A stretch of 8,594 nt of DNA from a bacterium (GTDB lineage Bacteria; Electryoneota; RPQS01). The stretch is from contig JAQTRJ010000072.1 in NCBI GenBank assembly GCA_028711875.1, forward strand, positions 1 through 8,594. The letters are read 5' to 3'. The notes beneath the pieces were generated by a model that worked only from the letters and a program-made list of their open reading frames with translations, did no database searches and had not been told where the DNA came from. Every line of letters begins with the position of its first letter. The first letter of the stretch is position 1. Both the position numbers and the translations under genes were made by a program. Below, one piece after another: positions 1-6,751 of the stretch.

Positions 1-257
1 AAAAATCCCGTCGAGCGGATGTCATCTTCAAGTTCAGAGGAGATCGCATCGGAAAATGCGCGCGGCGAGCGATATTTCCTGAATAACTCTTTGGTGACGA
101 GATTCACGCGTTCGTCGGTGCACTGCGCGGAAAGAATCGTGGCAATCGCGAGCTCAAACGCTCCCTGATGGTGCAGCGCGCAGGTCGCGGCGGGATAGGT
201 TTCGAAGAGCGTTTTAGCGATGCGCTGGGCGCGTTTTTTTAGTGCTGCGGATGGCAT
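1..257 (-). CDS. nth: Endonuclease III (DNA glycosylase/AP lyase), N-terminal part, cut by window edge
   Basis: The 85 visible codons run from an ATG at 257 to the window edge without a stop. Residues 39-57 (ATILSAQCTDERVNLVTKE) and the segment ending in IRSTGF match the conserved N-terminal helices of endonuclease III, the base-excision-repair enzyme that removes oxidised pyrimidines and nicks the abasic site. In this family the catalytic Lys and Asp, the helix-hairpin-helix and the 4Fe-4S cysteines all lie further downstream, outside the window, so they cannot be checked. The start fits the usual short N-terminal extension (MPSAALKKRAQRIAKTLFET) before the conserved core. No convincing Shine-Dalgarno sequence precedes it: the preceding bases on the coding strand are a pyrimidine-rich heptamer array. 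It reads away from the long repeat region and has no close upstream partner, so it is probably transcribed on its own or with genes to the left. Confidence 0.93.
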   Translation of the reverse strand, partial: MPSAALKKRAQRIAKTLFETYPAATCALHHQGAFELAIATILSAQCTDERVNLVTKELFRKYRSPRAFSDAISSELEDDIRSTGF

Positions 258-265
258 GGCAAGAG

Positions 266-293
266 AAGGATGAAGGATGAGGGATGAAGGAAG
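266..293. repeat. Four-copy heptamer tandem array (AAGGATG)
   Basis: Four consecutive 7-bp units: AAGGATG, AAGGATG, AGGGATG, AAGGAAG. The array ends 9 bp from the nth start codon, so it occupies the place where an nth ribosome-binding site would be, but in the anti-SD (pyrimidine) orientation on the coding strand. It resembles the short tandemly repeated (STRR-type) arrays known in cyanobacteria only in form; function is unknown. Confidence 0.75.
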
Positions 294-336
294 AAAAGTT
301 TTTTGACAAAACGAACTGCGTTACTTTAAGAAAAAG

Positions 337-368
337 CTGAAATTCTGAAAGGCTGAAACGCTGAAAAA
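337..368. repeat. Four-copy 8-bp array (CTGAAA + 2 nt)
   Basis: CTGAAA occurs at 337, 345, 353 and 361 with an exact 8-bp period; the two spacer bases vary (TT, GG, CG, AA). It lies in the AT-rich non-coding stretch upstream of nth. No gene is supported here. Confidence 0.7.
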
Positions 369-602
369 GTCGAAAAAAGAGGCCATTTGGCCGTGAAATT
401 CGACAACAAAGATCATAAAACCGAAATGCCTTGCAACCGTGCAGTTAAGGTAGGGAGCGGAGGCGGGAAAGTCAAGCGATTTTGAAAACTTGTTCAATTC
501 TTGGGAAAGCCGACATTTCGGTCGAATTGGCATTGAAGATAGAAAAGGAAAAGTGAAGAAAGAGAGGCGAACAGGTAAATAATCTCCACTCAATATCTGT
601 AA

Positions 603-626
603 GGCCACAATGAATTGTGGCCCTAC
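603..626 (-). repeat. REP-like hairpin with GTAG head (GGCCACAAT stem)
   Basis: Two 9-bp arms, GGCCACAAT and ATTGTGGCC, are separated by GA and followed by CCTAC, which is GTAGG on the minus strand. It shows the same GTAG-plus-palindrome design as the other elements in this window, with an unrelated stem sequence. Confidence 0.75.
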
Positions 627-647
627 ATGGGAGAAGCGAAGTCGAGG

Positions 648-661
648 CACGGCATGCCGTG
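648..661. repeat. Perfect 14-bp palindrome
   Basis: CACGGCATGCCGTG is its own reverse complement. A near-echo (GCCGGCATG) follows at 666-674. It lacks the adjacent GTAG/CTAC head, so it may be a decayed REP-like element or a protein-binding site. Confidence 0.6.
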
Positions 662-712
662 ACCTGCCGGCATGTAAAGGACGATACAGCGGGCGAGAGT
701 ATCAGCCCCTGT

Positions 713-908
713 GCAAACTGCTGCCTGTATCTACAGCGGGCGGGTTGCGGAGTACCTTAACCCGCCCCTACGGAAGCGGGCGATGACATCAGCCTTTACG
801 CAAACTGCCGTTTGCATCTACGGCGGGCGGGTTGTGGAGCACCTTAACCCGCCCCTACGGAAGCGGGCGATGACATCAGCCTTTACGCAAACTGCAGTTT
901 GCATCTAC
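713..908 (-). repeat. 87-bp tandem repeat built from two REP-like hairpins (2.25 copies)
   Basis: The units start at 713, 800 and 887, an exact 87-bp period; the third copy stops after 22 bp. Each unit holds: hairpin B (GCAAACTGCCGTTTGC type) ending in ATCTAC at 734, 821 and 908; hairpin A (GGGCGGGTT ... AACCCGCCC, 12-nt loop) ending in CTAC at 771 and 858; and a third palindromic segment C (GCGGGCGATGACATCAGCC) at 776-794 and 863-881. Read on the minus strand, every A and B hairpin carries a GTAG head. Stem B differs between copies: TGCTGCCTGT is degenerate, while copies 2 and 3 are near-perfect or perfect palindromes. A degraded C-like piece precedes copy 1 (about 688-712). Because 87 is divisible by 3, one plus-strand frame stays open across the array; it is not a credible gene. 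Confidence 0.9.
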
Positions 909-914
909 CGGACA

Positions 915-932
915 CGATGAATCGGCCCCGAC
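915..932 (-). repeat. Palindromic module C next to a stop codon
   Basis: On the minus strand this reads GTCGGGGCCGATTCATCG, identical over 18 bases to 6753-6770 (opposite orientation). It begins 3 nt after the TAA stop of the neighbouring secreted-protein gene. The inner CGAT/ATCG can form a short stem. Confidence 0.7.
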
Positions 933-935
933 GAT

Positions 936-3023
936 TTATTTCAGCAGCAGCAGCTTATGCGTGCGCATCATGTCTGCGGTTTCGAGGCGCGCGAAATAGA
1001 CGCCAGTGGCGAGCATGCGGGCGTCGAAGGAAACGCGGTGCGCTCCCGCCGCAGCATCGCCATCCACAAACGTCTGAATCAGACGACCCTGCACGTCGAA
1101 AACGGAGAGCGTCACGGGCATCGCGCGCGGCAGCGAATACGTCAGCGTGGCCGTGCCGTTGAACGGATTGGGATAGGCCGCGAGCTCGAAGTCGCGCGCA
1201 GCCAGCGGCGGATCGTCCGCGCTCTCGATGGTGATGAAGAACGCGCCAGTTCCGTTTTCCGCCGCGACGACGTAGTGGCCATCCGTGGCATACACCGTCC
1301 AGTGGAACACGATGGTTTCGTCAAGGACGGGAATCGGCATGGTCACGATACAGCTCGTATCCAGAGTCGTGACATTTTCTTCCCAGCCGTTAATCGGATC
1401 GAACACGCGCAGCGAATAGCTGATCGGATCCTGATCGGGGTCCACCGAGGCCGACCAGACGAATCGGATGTTGGGGACTTCAGACCACGGATCCGTCGAG
1501 TTGTCCGCGGGAAGCAGTCGCGAAAACGCGCCGGGCGCGCCGCCCAGCACGGCCGTGCCGTGCAGGACAATCGTGGCCACGTGGCCGAGCGCATTATGGT
1601 AGATCGAACACGCGCCGTTGTACTCGTGCGTCATGCCGGGCGAAAAGGTGACGCCGGGCTGAATCTGCTGCCCCGGCTCGATTACGAGCGGCAGATGCGG
1701 AAAGTTGATGGAGAAACTCAGCGTGCATTCGGCAGAATCAATCGAGAGGGGAGCCGTGCCGGTGTTGGCGATGGTGATAAACTGCGTGGAATCGTGCTGG
1801 ATGGGAACGTAGCCGAAGTCGAGCGAATCGGGTTCAATTAGAATCTGCGGCGCTTCGCTAAGCGGAGTCTCGCTGCGCAGATGCAGAACGCTGTATTGTC
1901 CGGAATTGCCGCCGGTGTTCATCAGCGCGTGGCCGTAGCCGTCGGAGTCAACGCGGAGGCAGGGATTGCCGTGATCCTCGCCGATGAGGGGAAATCCGCT
2001 CCAGAATCCGGCCGCACGCGAGAAATAATGCACGGTGCCGGTGAGCAGGTTGCCGGAAAGTTCCATGAGCAGCGTGTGGGGCGCGCCGGTGCCGTCGAGC
2101 GCGAGCGACGCTCCGGTTGCGCTCAGGCGGCCGCTGATGTCCTCGGGCGGCGACCACCCGCTGTCGGACTTCACGAAATAGTACACGTGGCCGGGCATGC
2201 CCCAGCCGTCGTCGCCGCAGACCGCCACGTGAAGGGCGCGGCCGCTCGCCACGATGTCGGAGGTGAGATCCTCCTGATTCGGCGTGAACAGCCCTTCGTG
2301 TGCAAACGACGGATCGCCCGACCCGGAATTGTAGGCGTGAATGATGTGGTAATCTTCGTAGCCGCCGCCGCGATAGGTGATATGGGCGACTCCCTCGGGC
2401 GAGACGGCGATGCGGGGATTCGCGCCGAGACCAAACGTCCCGAGCTGACTGTCCATCAGCAGCTGCGGATCGGCGCCCCAGAGTACGCGCAGATAGCCGA
2501 TATGGTAGATGTCCACGAATTCCTCTTCGCCGATCCACGCCAGATGCGGAGTGCCGGAAGCGTCCACGTCAATCGAGGGACAGCAGAGAAACATCGGCAT
2601 ACCGCAGATCGTCTGGTGGCTCCATTCGCCGCCGACGTAGTGGGCAAGGATCAGCTCGTCGTTGGCCTCGAAGGCTACGAGCGGATCTCCCGATTCGGGC
2701 ATCACGGCCAGCACCGGGCTGTAGGCGATCTGTTCGGCCGCGTTGACGGTGTCGGGAATCGCGTTCCACTCGCCGGTCGGACGCGTGGTGTTGTAGAGCA
2801 CCCAGACGCCCCCGGCGGGGCCGGTGCGCTCGCTGGTCCAGAGCGCATGTAGAAAGCCGCTGTCGTCAATTTCCAGCGATTCGAGATCGGTCGTGCGCTG
2901 GAGCATGGCAACAGGCGCGTCCAGAGTGTCGGTGGTGAAATTGCCCCACTGGGCGAAGGCGGGAACGGTGAGGAGAAGCAGGCCGGCAAGGACGCCGGTC
3001 AGGATACAATGCAAGGTTCTCAT
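936..3023 (-). CDS. Secreted propeller/HYDIN-domain protein with type IX sorting domain
   Basis: The protein is 695 aa. I chose the ATG at 3023, not an in-frame ATG 45 bp upstream, because AGGGGG lies 6 nt before it and the protein then opens directly with a signal peptide (residues 1-24, hydrophobic core, AFA|Q cleavage). Residues about 25-385 contain recurring D-x-x-G-x-x-H-x-x-W/Y-like blades (DDSGFLHALW, DASGTPHLAW, SPEGVAHITY, DSDGYGHALM), typical of BNR/sialidase-like propellers. Residues about 392-491 match a HYDIN/choice-of-anchor-D immunoglobulin-like domain (DSLDFGYVPI, TIANTGTAPL). Residues about 500-601 look fibronectin-III-like. Residues 612-695 are a type IX sorting domain: YPNPFNGTATLTYSLP, VFDVQGRLIQT, GVYFARLE, final Lys. 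The protein is probably exported and surface-attached or released after removal of this domain. No catalytic site is recognisable and the ligand is unknown. It lies 64 bp downstream of the deacetylase gene. Confidence 0.9.
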   Translation of the reverse strand: MRTLHCILTGVLAGLLLLTVPAFAQWGNFTTDTLDAPVAMLQRTTDLESLEIDDSGFLHALWTSERTGPAGGVWVLYNTTRPTGEWNAIPDTVNAAEQIAYSPVLAVMPESGDPLVAFEANDELILAHYVGGEWSHQTICGMPMFLCCPSIDVDASGTPHLAWIGEEEFVDIYHIGYLRVLWGADPQLLMDSQLGTFGLGANPRIAVSPEGVAHITYRGGGYEDYHIIHAYNSGSGDPSFAHEGLFTPNQEDLTSDIVASGRALHVAVCGDDGWGMPGHVYYFVKSDSGWSPPEDISGRLSATGASLALDGTGAPHTLLMELSGNLLTGTVHYFSRAAGFWSGFPLIGEDHGNPCLRVDSDGYGHALMNTGGNSGQYSVLHLRSETPLSEAPQILIEPDSLDFGYVPIQHDSTQFITIANTGTAPLSIDSAECTLSFSINFPHLPLVIEPGQQIQPGVTFSPGMTHEYNGACSIYHNALGHVATIVLHGTAVLGGAPGAFSRLLPADNSTDPWSEVPNIRFVWSASVDPDQDPISYSLRVFDPINGWEENVTTLDTSCIVTMPIPVLDETIVFHWTVYATDGHYVVAAENGTGAFFITIESADDPPLAARDFELAAYPNPFNGTATLTYSLPRAMPVTLSVFDVQGRLIQTFVDGDAAAGAHRVSFDARMLATGVYFARLETADMMRTHKLLLLK

Positions 3024-3029
3024 AACACA

Positions 3030-3035
3030 CCCCCT
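3030..3035 (-). promoter_or_regulatory. Shine-Dalgarno site fixing the start of the 695-aa gene
   Basis: AGGGGG on the minus strand, 6 nt (TGTGTT) from the ATG at 3023. It supports this start over the ATG at 3068, which would place 15 polar residues ahead of the signal peptide. Confidence 0.7.
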
Positions 3036-3045
3036 GTTGGTGAAG

Positions 3046-3069
3046 AATCCAAGATGCCGAGAAGCCAAG
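3046..3069. repeat. Three-copy 8-bp array in the leader of the 695-aa gene
   Basis: On the minus strand three successive octamers read CTTGGCTT, CTCGGCAT, CTTGGATT. They fill most of the gap between the deacetylase stop codon and the next gene's ribosome-binding site. A related array (TTGGCTTC, TTGGTTC, TTGGATT) occurs at 6730-6751, also upstream of a T9SS cargo gene but on the opposite strand. Confidence 0.65.
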
Positions 3070-3087
3070 AAAAATGCGAAATCAGTT

Positions 3088-3915
3088 CTATGTCATTTTT
3101 TTAGAGTTTGCCGCGACAACCTCGGTCTTCGCCATCGAAAACATCCGCTCGGCGGCAGTATGACCGTTCTGATGAAGATGAACTCGCGGAGCGGCGAAGT
3201 GGCAGCGTACCACCCGATACGCTTCGGCGAAGTAGCCGCCGGTTTGCATTCCGCGAAACGCCGCCTGCGTCCGGATCGCGTGCAGACTCCGCATATGGGG
3301 TTCTTCCGCCACCTGCGAACGGTAGCACTCGAAAAGCCGGCACTTCTCGCGAACGTCCTCTTCGGTCAATTGCAGATAGAAGTTCGGGTCGAACGTTCCC
3401 ACGCCGGGAAGTCCGGTTCCGGGAACCTCGTATTCCAGCACCCAGCGCACAGCCACATCGCCATTCGGTGGAGTGCGCAAAACGACCATCATCGCCTCAT
3501 GCACGCGGCGGTGGTCTTGATGGCTGTGCTGTGCCGACGGCAGCAAGACGATATTCGGCTGAAGCCGATGGAAGGAATACGGCGAACCCGTTTCCAGCCA
3601 ATCCACCAGCGTTTTCAATGGCACGCTGTCCAGAAGACAGTGATTGTCGCCATGGCCGAACAGCACGTCGCTTCCGGTGGCGTGGACCGCGCGCAGCGCC
3701 GCCTGCATTTCGAGAGTTCGCGCGGCGTGCGAGCAGGCGGTTCCCGCCGATAGAGGGGCGTATCCCGCCAGCGTCACCACCAATACATAGACCTCAGCCC
3801 CGACCCGTTTGGCTTGTGCCAGAAGCCCACCGCACCCGAGCGCTTCATCGTCGGCGTGGGGTGCAACGATCCAAACTTTGCAGCCGGGCCACATCAATCC
3901 GTCTGCTTGAACCAT
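3088..3915 (-). CDS. PIG-L/LmbE-family zinc-dependent deacetylase
   Basis: The protein is 275 aa with no signal peptide, so it is probably cytoplasmic. Residues 19-30, PHADDEALGCGG, are the family signature PHxDDE; by analogy with MshB, His20 and Asp23 bind the metal and Asp22 acts as general base. HSHQDHRRVH at 130-139 supplies the third metal ligand (His135). LTEEDVREKCRLFECYRSQ (about 189-207) is the usual helical segment of the family. The roughly 35 residues after VVRCHF look like a non-conserved tail. Family members remove N-acetyl groups from amino sugars or glucosaminyl conjugates (GlcNAc-PI, mycothiol and bacillithiol precursors, chitobiose, antibiotic and glycan intermediates); the substrate here cannot be told. 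The start is supported by GGGAGGA 6 nt upstream. Near the 3' end a run of seven A's on the coding strand (3096-3102) could allow slippage in the last codons. It may share a transcript with the secreted protein 64 bp downstream. Confidence 0.9.
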   Translation of the reverse strand: MVQADGLMWPGCKVWIVAPHADDEALGCGGLLAQAKRVGAEVYVLVVTLAGYAPLSAGTACSHAARTLEMQAALRAVHATGSDVLFGHGDNHCLLDSVPLKTLVDWLETGSPYSFHRLQPNIVLLPSAQHSHQDHRRVHEAMMVVLRTPPNGDVAVRWVLEYEVPGTGLPGVGTFDPNFYLQLTEEDVREKCRLFECYRSQVAEEPHMRSLHAIRTQAAFRGMQTGGYFAEAYRVVRCHFAAPRVHLHQNGHTAAERMFSMAKTEVVAANSKKMT

Positions 3916-3931
3916 AGGGCGTCCTCCCTAC
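3913..3931 (-). promoter_or_regulatory. Ribosome-binding site inside a GTAG-headed hairpin, next to the start codon
   Basis: On the minus strand GTAGGGAGGACGCCCTATG can fold as GTAGGG/CCCTAT (five Watson-Crick pairs plus one G-U) around the loop AGGACG. The Shine-Dalgarno GGGAGGA (3922-3928) spans the 5' arm and loop, and the first two bases of the start codon are in the 3' arm. The SD assignment is firm; a regulatory role for the fold is inference. Confidence 0.55.
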
Positions 3932-4057
3932 AAGGCTGCATCCATCAGCGGCGGTCTATTTCAAGAGAATCAGTTTCTATGGTGTCCCAGTCTCTTCCAT
4001 CGCGTCCGAAAATTAACAGCGAAAGGCGATTCTTGATTCAGTGCCTTATGTAATTGC

Positions 4058-4089
4058 GGGCGGGTTGCGCAGGCTTAACCCGCCCCTAC
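4058..4089 (-). repeat. REP-like hairpin A with GTAG head
   Basis: GGGCGGGTT and AACCCGCCC, 9-bp arms around a 10-nt loop, followed by CTAC (GTAG on the minus strand). The stem is the same as at 738-771, 825-858 and 6996-7036, but the loop (GCGCAGGCTT) differs from those copies. Confidence 0.85.
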
Positions 4090-4091
4090 GG

Positions 4092-4113
4092 GCAAACTGC
4101 CGTTTGCATCTAC
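4092..4113 (-). repeat. REP-like hairpin B whose GTAG head supplies a stop codon
   Basis: GCAAAC-TGCC-GTTTGC followed by ATCTAC, identical to the copy at 800-821. The minus-strand GTAG at 4113-4110 overlaps the end of the 847-aa gene: its TAG is that gene's stop codon and its G is the third base of the last Lys codon. Confidence 0.85.
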
Positions 4114-6653
4114 TTGATCAGCACCGCTTTCATCATCCGCGTTTGACCGTAGGCGGAGACGCGGAGGAAATAGAGACCGCTGGGCAGATCGCGGCCGTCG
4201 AACGCGAGCGTATGCTCGCCGGTGTTCAGGTCGCCGTTGCAGAGCGTCGCCACCTGCTGGCCGAGATGATTGTAGACGTTCGCCGTGACGCGCGCCCGCG
4301 ACGGCAGCGAGACCGTAACGCGCGTCGTCGGATTGAACGGATTGGGATGCGGTTCGCCGAGTGCGAAGCGCGCGGGAATCGGCGGCGCGCCCGCGGATGA
4401 GATCAGGTCACGCGTGGGAATCTCCCACATCCCGCGGCCGTGCGTAGCGATGCGCAGCCGTTCGCTCGCAACCTGCAAATCCATGTCGTCCACCCGCACG
4501 GCCGGCAGACCGTCGCCGCAAATGTCCCACGTTTCGCCGCCGTCGAAGGTCATGTACACGCCGATGTCTCCGCCCGCGTAGAGCGTGGACGGCGTTTCGC
4601 GATCCACCACCACGTCCTGAAACGGCACATCCGGCAAGTTGCCCGAAATATTCTGCCATGCGCCGCCGCCCTGCGCGGATTTCCAAACGTGACCGGTCCC
4701 GAAACCCGACACGGTGACGTACACGAGATCGGGATCGAATGGATCGGGCACGACGCGGGTGATCCAGCGATTCGGCAGATTGCCGGTGACGTTCGTCCAC
4801 TGGCCGCTCGCGCTGTCGTAGCGATAGACGTCCTCGTTCGAACCGAGATAGAGCCGTCCCGGCACAGCGGGAGAGACTTCGAGCACTTGCATGGTGCCCG
4901 AGAGCGGCTGACCGACGGTCATCCAGTTGCCGTTTCGTCCCTGATCGGGCGACTTCCACACGAGGCCGTTGGTCGTGGTCGTGTAGAGCGTATTGGGATC
5001 GAACGGATCGAGGACCATCGGCGTGACCCACGCGCCGTCGCCGTCAATGCCGGGATTAATGTCGCTGAAAGAATTTCCGCCGTCGTCGCTGCGAAAGCGG
5101 TTGCCGTTCTGATACTCGACGTACACGGTGAAATCGTCGGTGTAATCCACCACGCAGTAGCCGCCGTCGCCGCCAAGCACTTCGTCGTGGTCGGGCGAAC
5201 CGTGCCAGCGGAAGGTGCCGTTGTCCTGCGTGCCGCCGTAGGCCAGCATCGTGTCGAGCGCGGCGGTGCCCATCGCGTAATATTGGAACGTGACGAAGCC
5301 GTTGTTCATCTCCGTCCACGTCTCGCCGAGGTCGGTCGAGCGGAAGATGCCGCCGTCGGTGACTTCCCAGAGCTCCTCGGTATTATAAGGATGAAAAACG
5401 ATTTCGTGATGATCGGCGTGGACGTAGTCGGGATTGCCGAACGGATAGTGCCAGCGCGAGAGCTGCCGCCACAGATAGCCGGAGTTGGTGGAGCGATAAA
5501 TATCGAGTCCCGACGAGAACACGAGATTGGATTCGTCGGGCTTGACGGCGAGGCCCATATCGTACCAGCCCTGCGACGCGTAGTGATTGGTGCCGCCGGT
5601 GCTCATCTGCGTCCACGTCACCCCGTTGTCCATCGAGCGGAAAAGCCCAATCATCTGCGAGCCGTTGTAGCTGAACGTACCGCAGATTCCCGCGTACGCA
5701 ACCTGCGGATTGCTCTCGTAAAAGGTGATGACGATGCGGCCGATCTGGCTGGTCGTGGGCAGACCGGTGGTCGTGCGCGCCCAGGTCAGGCCGTTGTCGG
5801 TCGAGCGATAGATGCCGTTGAGGTTGCCGCCCCACGGATCGCCGCAGCCGGCCAGCAGCACGTCGGGATTCAGCGGATCGCGTTTCAGTTCGTTGAAATT
5901 GCCGCTGCGCGCCTGAGAAAAGGTCTGGCCGCCGTTGGTGGAACGGAAAATGCCTTCGTTCGTCGAGCAGAGCACGTTGCGGCCGTCGCGCGGATCGATA
6001 CTGACTTTAAACACGGACAATCCTGCGCTGTAGTCCCATGACAGCCCGGTGGAAAACCACGACCCTCCGCCGTTGGTGGTTTTCAGAAGGCCGATGCCGA
6101 GCACGGCATCGCCGTTATAGTAGCCTTCGCCGGTGCCGAGATACATGACGTCGGGATTGTTCGAATCTATCTCAAAGCAGCCGACGGCGAGATTGGGCAG
6201 ATCGTCGGTGAAGGGCAGCCACGAATTTCCGCCGTTGGTGGATTTCCAGATTCCGCCGCTGACCGCGCCTGCGAACATAATTTGCGGATCGTCGGGATGG
6301 AAGCGCAGCGTGCGGGTGCGGCCGCCGTGATTGGCGGGGCCGAGGTTCGTCCACGGCTCGTCGAGCGAATGCGCGGCCATGCGTCCGCGCTGTTCGTGCG
6401 CGCGCCAGTAGGCTCCGGCGGGAATTTCGCCGCTCGGCCAGCCGCGCTGGAGCATGTCCCATTCGTAGCGTTTGAACGGTTTCCAGCCGTGCGAGCGCGG
6501 CCAGTCGGCGCGCGCATTGTAATAGTCCCGCCACGGCGCGAGTTGCGCGTTCACGTCAATCGTCTGTGGCCGGTCAGTTGCCAGCAACTGACACGGCAGC
6601 GCGAGAGCGAAAAGAAATAACAGAAGAGTTGCGAAAGAGAAGGTGCGGTTCAT
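4110..6653 (-). CDS. Secreted BNR/sortilin-like propeller protein with type IX sorting domain
   Basis: The protein is 847 aa from the ATG at 6653; a TTG two codons upstream also reads open but is less likely. Only a weak GGA lies about 10 nt upstream. Residues 1-25 form a signal peptide (TLLLFLFALALPCQLLA). From about residue 100, WTNLGPANHGGRTRTL opens a VPS10/BNR-type propeller with at least ten S/T-x-D/N-x-G-x-T-W Asp-box repeats, including IWKSTNGGNSW (134-144), LLKTTNGGGSW, IFRSTNGGQTF, IYRSTDNGLTW, IFRSTDLGETW and VYMTFDGGETW. Such repeats are structural; homologues are often labelled sialidase, but I see no sialidase active-site signature such as the FRIP motif. Residues 760-847 are a sorting domain (PHPNPFNPTTRVTVSLP, VYNHLGQQV, GLYFLRVS, final Lys). 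The protein is expected to be exported through the type IX system. Ligand and biological role are unknown. It has no close neighbour on either side, so is probably its own transcription unit. Confidence 0.92.
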   Translation of the reverse strand: MNRTFSFATLLLFLFALALPCQLLATDRPQTIDVNAQLAPWRDYYNARADWPRSHGWKPFKRYEWDMLQRGWPSGEIPAGAYWRAHEQRGRMAAHSLDEPWTNLGPANHGGRTRTLRFHPDDPQIMFAGAVSGGIWKSTNGGNSWLPFTDDLPNLAVGCFEIDSNNPDVMYLGTGEGYYNGDAVLGIGLLKTTNGGGSWFSTGLSWDYSAGLSVFKVSIDPRDGRNVLCSTNEGIFRSTNGGQTFSQARSGNFNELKRDPLNPDVLLAGCGDPWGGNLNGIYRSTDNGLTWARTTTGLPTTSQIGRIVITFYESNPQVAYAGICGTFSYNGSQMIGLFRSMDNGVTWTQMSTGGTNHYASQGWYDMGLAVKPDESNLVFSSGLDIYRSTNSGYLWRQLSRWHYPFGNPDYVHADHHEIVFHPYNTEELWEVTDGGIFRSTDLGETWTEMNNGFVTFQYYAMGTAALDTMLAYGGTQDNGTFRWHGSPDHDEVLGGDGGYCVVDYTDDFTVYVEYQNGNRFRSDDGGNSFSDINPGIDGDGAWVTPMVLDPFDPNTLYTTTTNGLVWKSPDQGRNGNWMTVGQPLSGTMQVLEVSPAVPGRLYLGSNEDVYRYDSASGQWTNVTGNLPNRWITRVVPDPFDPDLVYVTVSGFGTGHVWKSAQGGGAWQNISGNLPDVPFQDVVVDRETPSTLYAGGDIGVYMTFDGGETWDICGDGLPAVRVDDMDLQVASERLRIATHGRGMWEIPTRDLISSAGAPPIPARFALGEPHPNPFNPTTRVTVSLPSRARVTANVYNHLGQQVATLCNGDLNTGEHTLAFDGRDLPSGLYFLRVSAYGQTRMMKAVLIK

Positions 6654-6685
6654 GTTCAATCTATCCGAAGAAATATCTTTCCTAT

Positions 6686-6710
6686 TGTCGGGGCTGATTG
6701 CATCGCCCGC
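6686..6710 (+). repeat. Palindromic module C
   Basis: Core GGGGCTGATTGCATCGCCC preceded by TGTC. It can fold as GGGC-GAT/ATC-GCCC with one bulged T and loop TGC. It is identical over 25 bases to 6915-6939. It lies 33 bp upstream of the 847-aa gene's start, where its promoter or leader is expected. Confidence 0.75.
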
Positions 6711-6729
6711 CGCATTCGTGGATCGCTGG

Positions 6730-6751
6730 TTGGCTTCTTGGTTCTTGGATT
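6730..6751. repeat. Three-copy 7-8 bp array
   Basis: TTGGCTTC, TTGGTTC, TTGGATT in succession. The units resemble the octamers at 3046-3069 (read on the minus strand there). Function unknown. Confidence 0.55.

Larger units (their letters stand above)
258..602. other. Non-coding region upstream of nth
   Basis: This 345-bp stretch is AT-rich and purine-rich on the plus strand and contains the two short-period arrays described separately. One minus-strand frame (109 codons, 321-650) stays open, but it starts inside a palindrome, is dominated by Phe, Leu and Ser, and looks like no family known to me. I see no convincing promoter, RNA gene or conserved coding region. Any nth promoter should lie here, but no clear -35/-10 pair stands out. 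Confidence 0.6.

Noticed and set aside
321..650. 109-codon minus-strand open frame
   Set aside because: Its start lies inside palindromic repeat DNA, its composition is Phe/Ser-rich, and it shows no family resemblance or ribosome-binding site.
713..908. Possible CRISPR array
   Set aside because: Units are contiguous 87-bp repeats with no unique spacers, and the conserved parts are hairpins also found singly elsewhere in the window.
711..920. 69-codon plus-strand frame with 29-residue repeats
   Set aside because: The repeats come from the 87-bp hairpin array, whose period is a multiple of three; the start codon and sequence are repeat-derived.
957..2852. Two long plus-strand open frames (957-1841 and 1881-2852) opposite the 695-aa gene
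   Set aside because: They are rich in Arg, Ala, Val and His, lack domain motifs, and are antisense shadows of a well-supported gene.
2824..3917. Plus-strand open frames opposite the deacetylase
   Set aside because: The minus-strand frame holds the PHxDDE and HxDH motifs and a good ribosome-binding site; the plus frames hold nothing recognisable.
4058..4113. Intrinsic terminator downstream of the 847-aa gene
   Set aside because: The GC-rich hairpins could slow polymerase, but on the transcribed strand no T-run follows either stem, so a canonical terminator cannot be claimed.
4440..6041. 533-codon open frame on the plus strand, opposite the BNR protein
   Set aside because: It is a mirror of a high-GC gene with strong codon bias. 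The opposite strand carries signal peptide, Asp-box repeats and sorting domain in one frame; this frame has no recognisable domain.
4110..6653. Sialidase function for the Asp-box protein
   Set aside because: Asp-boxes are structural and shared by many non-enzymatic propellers; no FRIP motif or catalytic Arg triad could be recognised.
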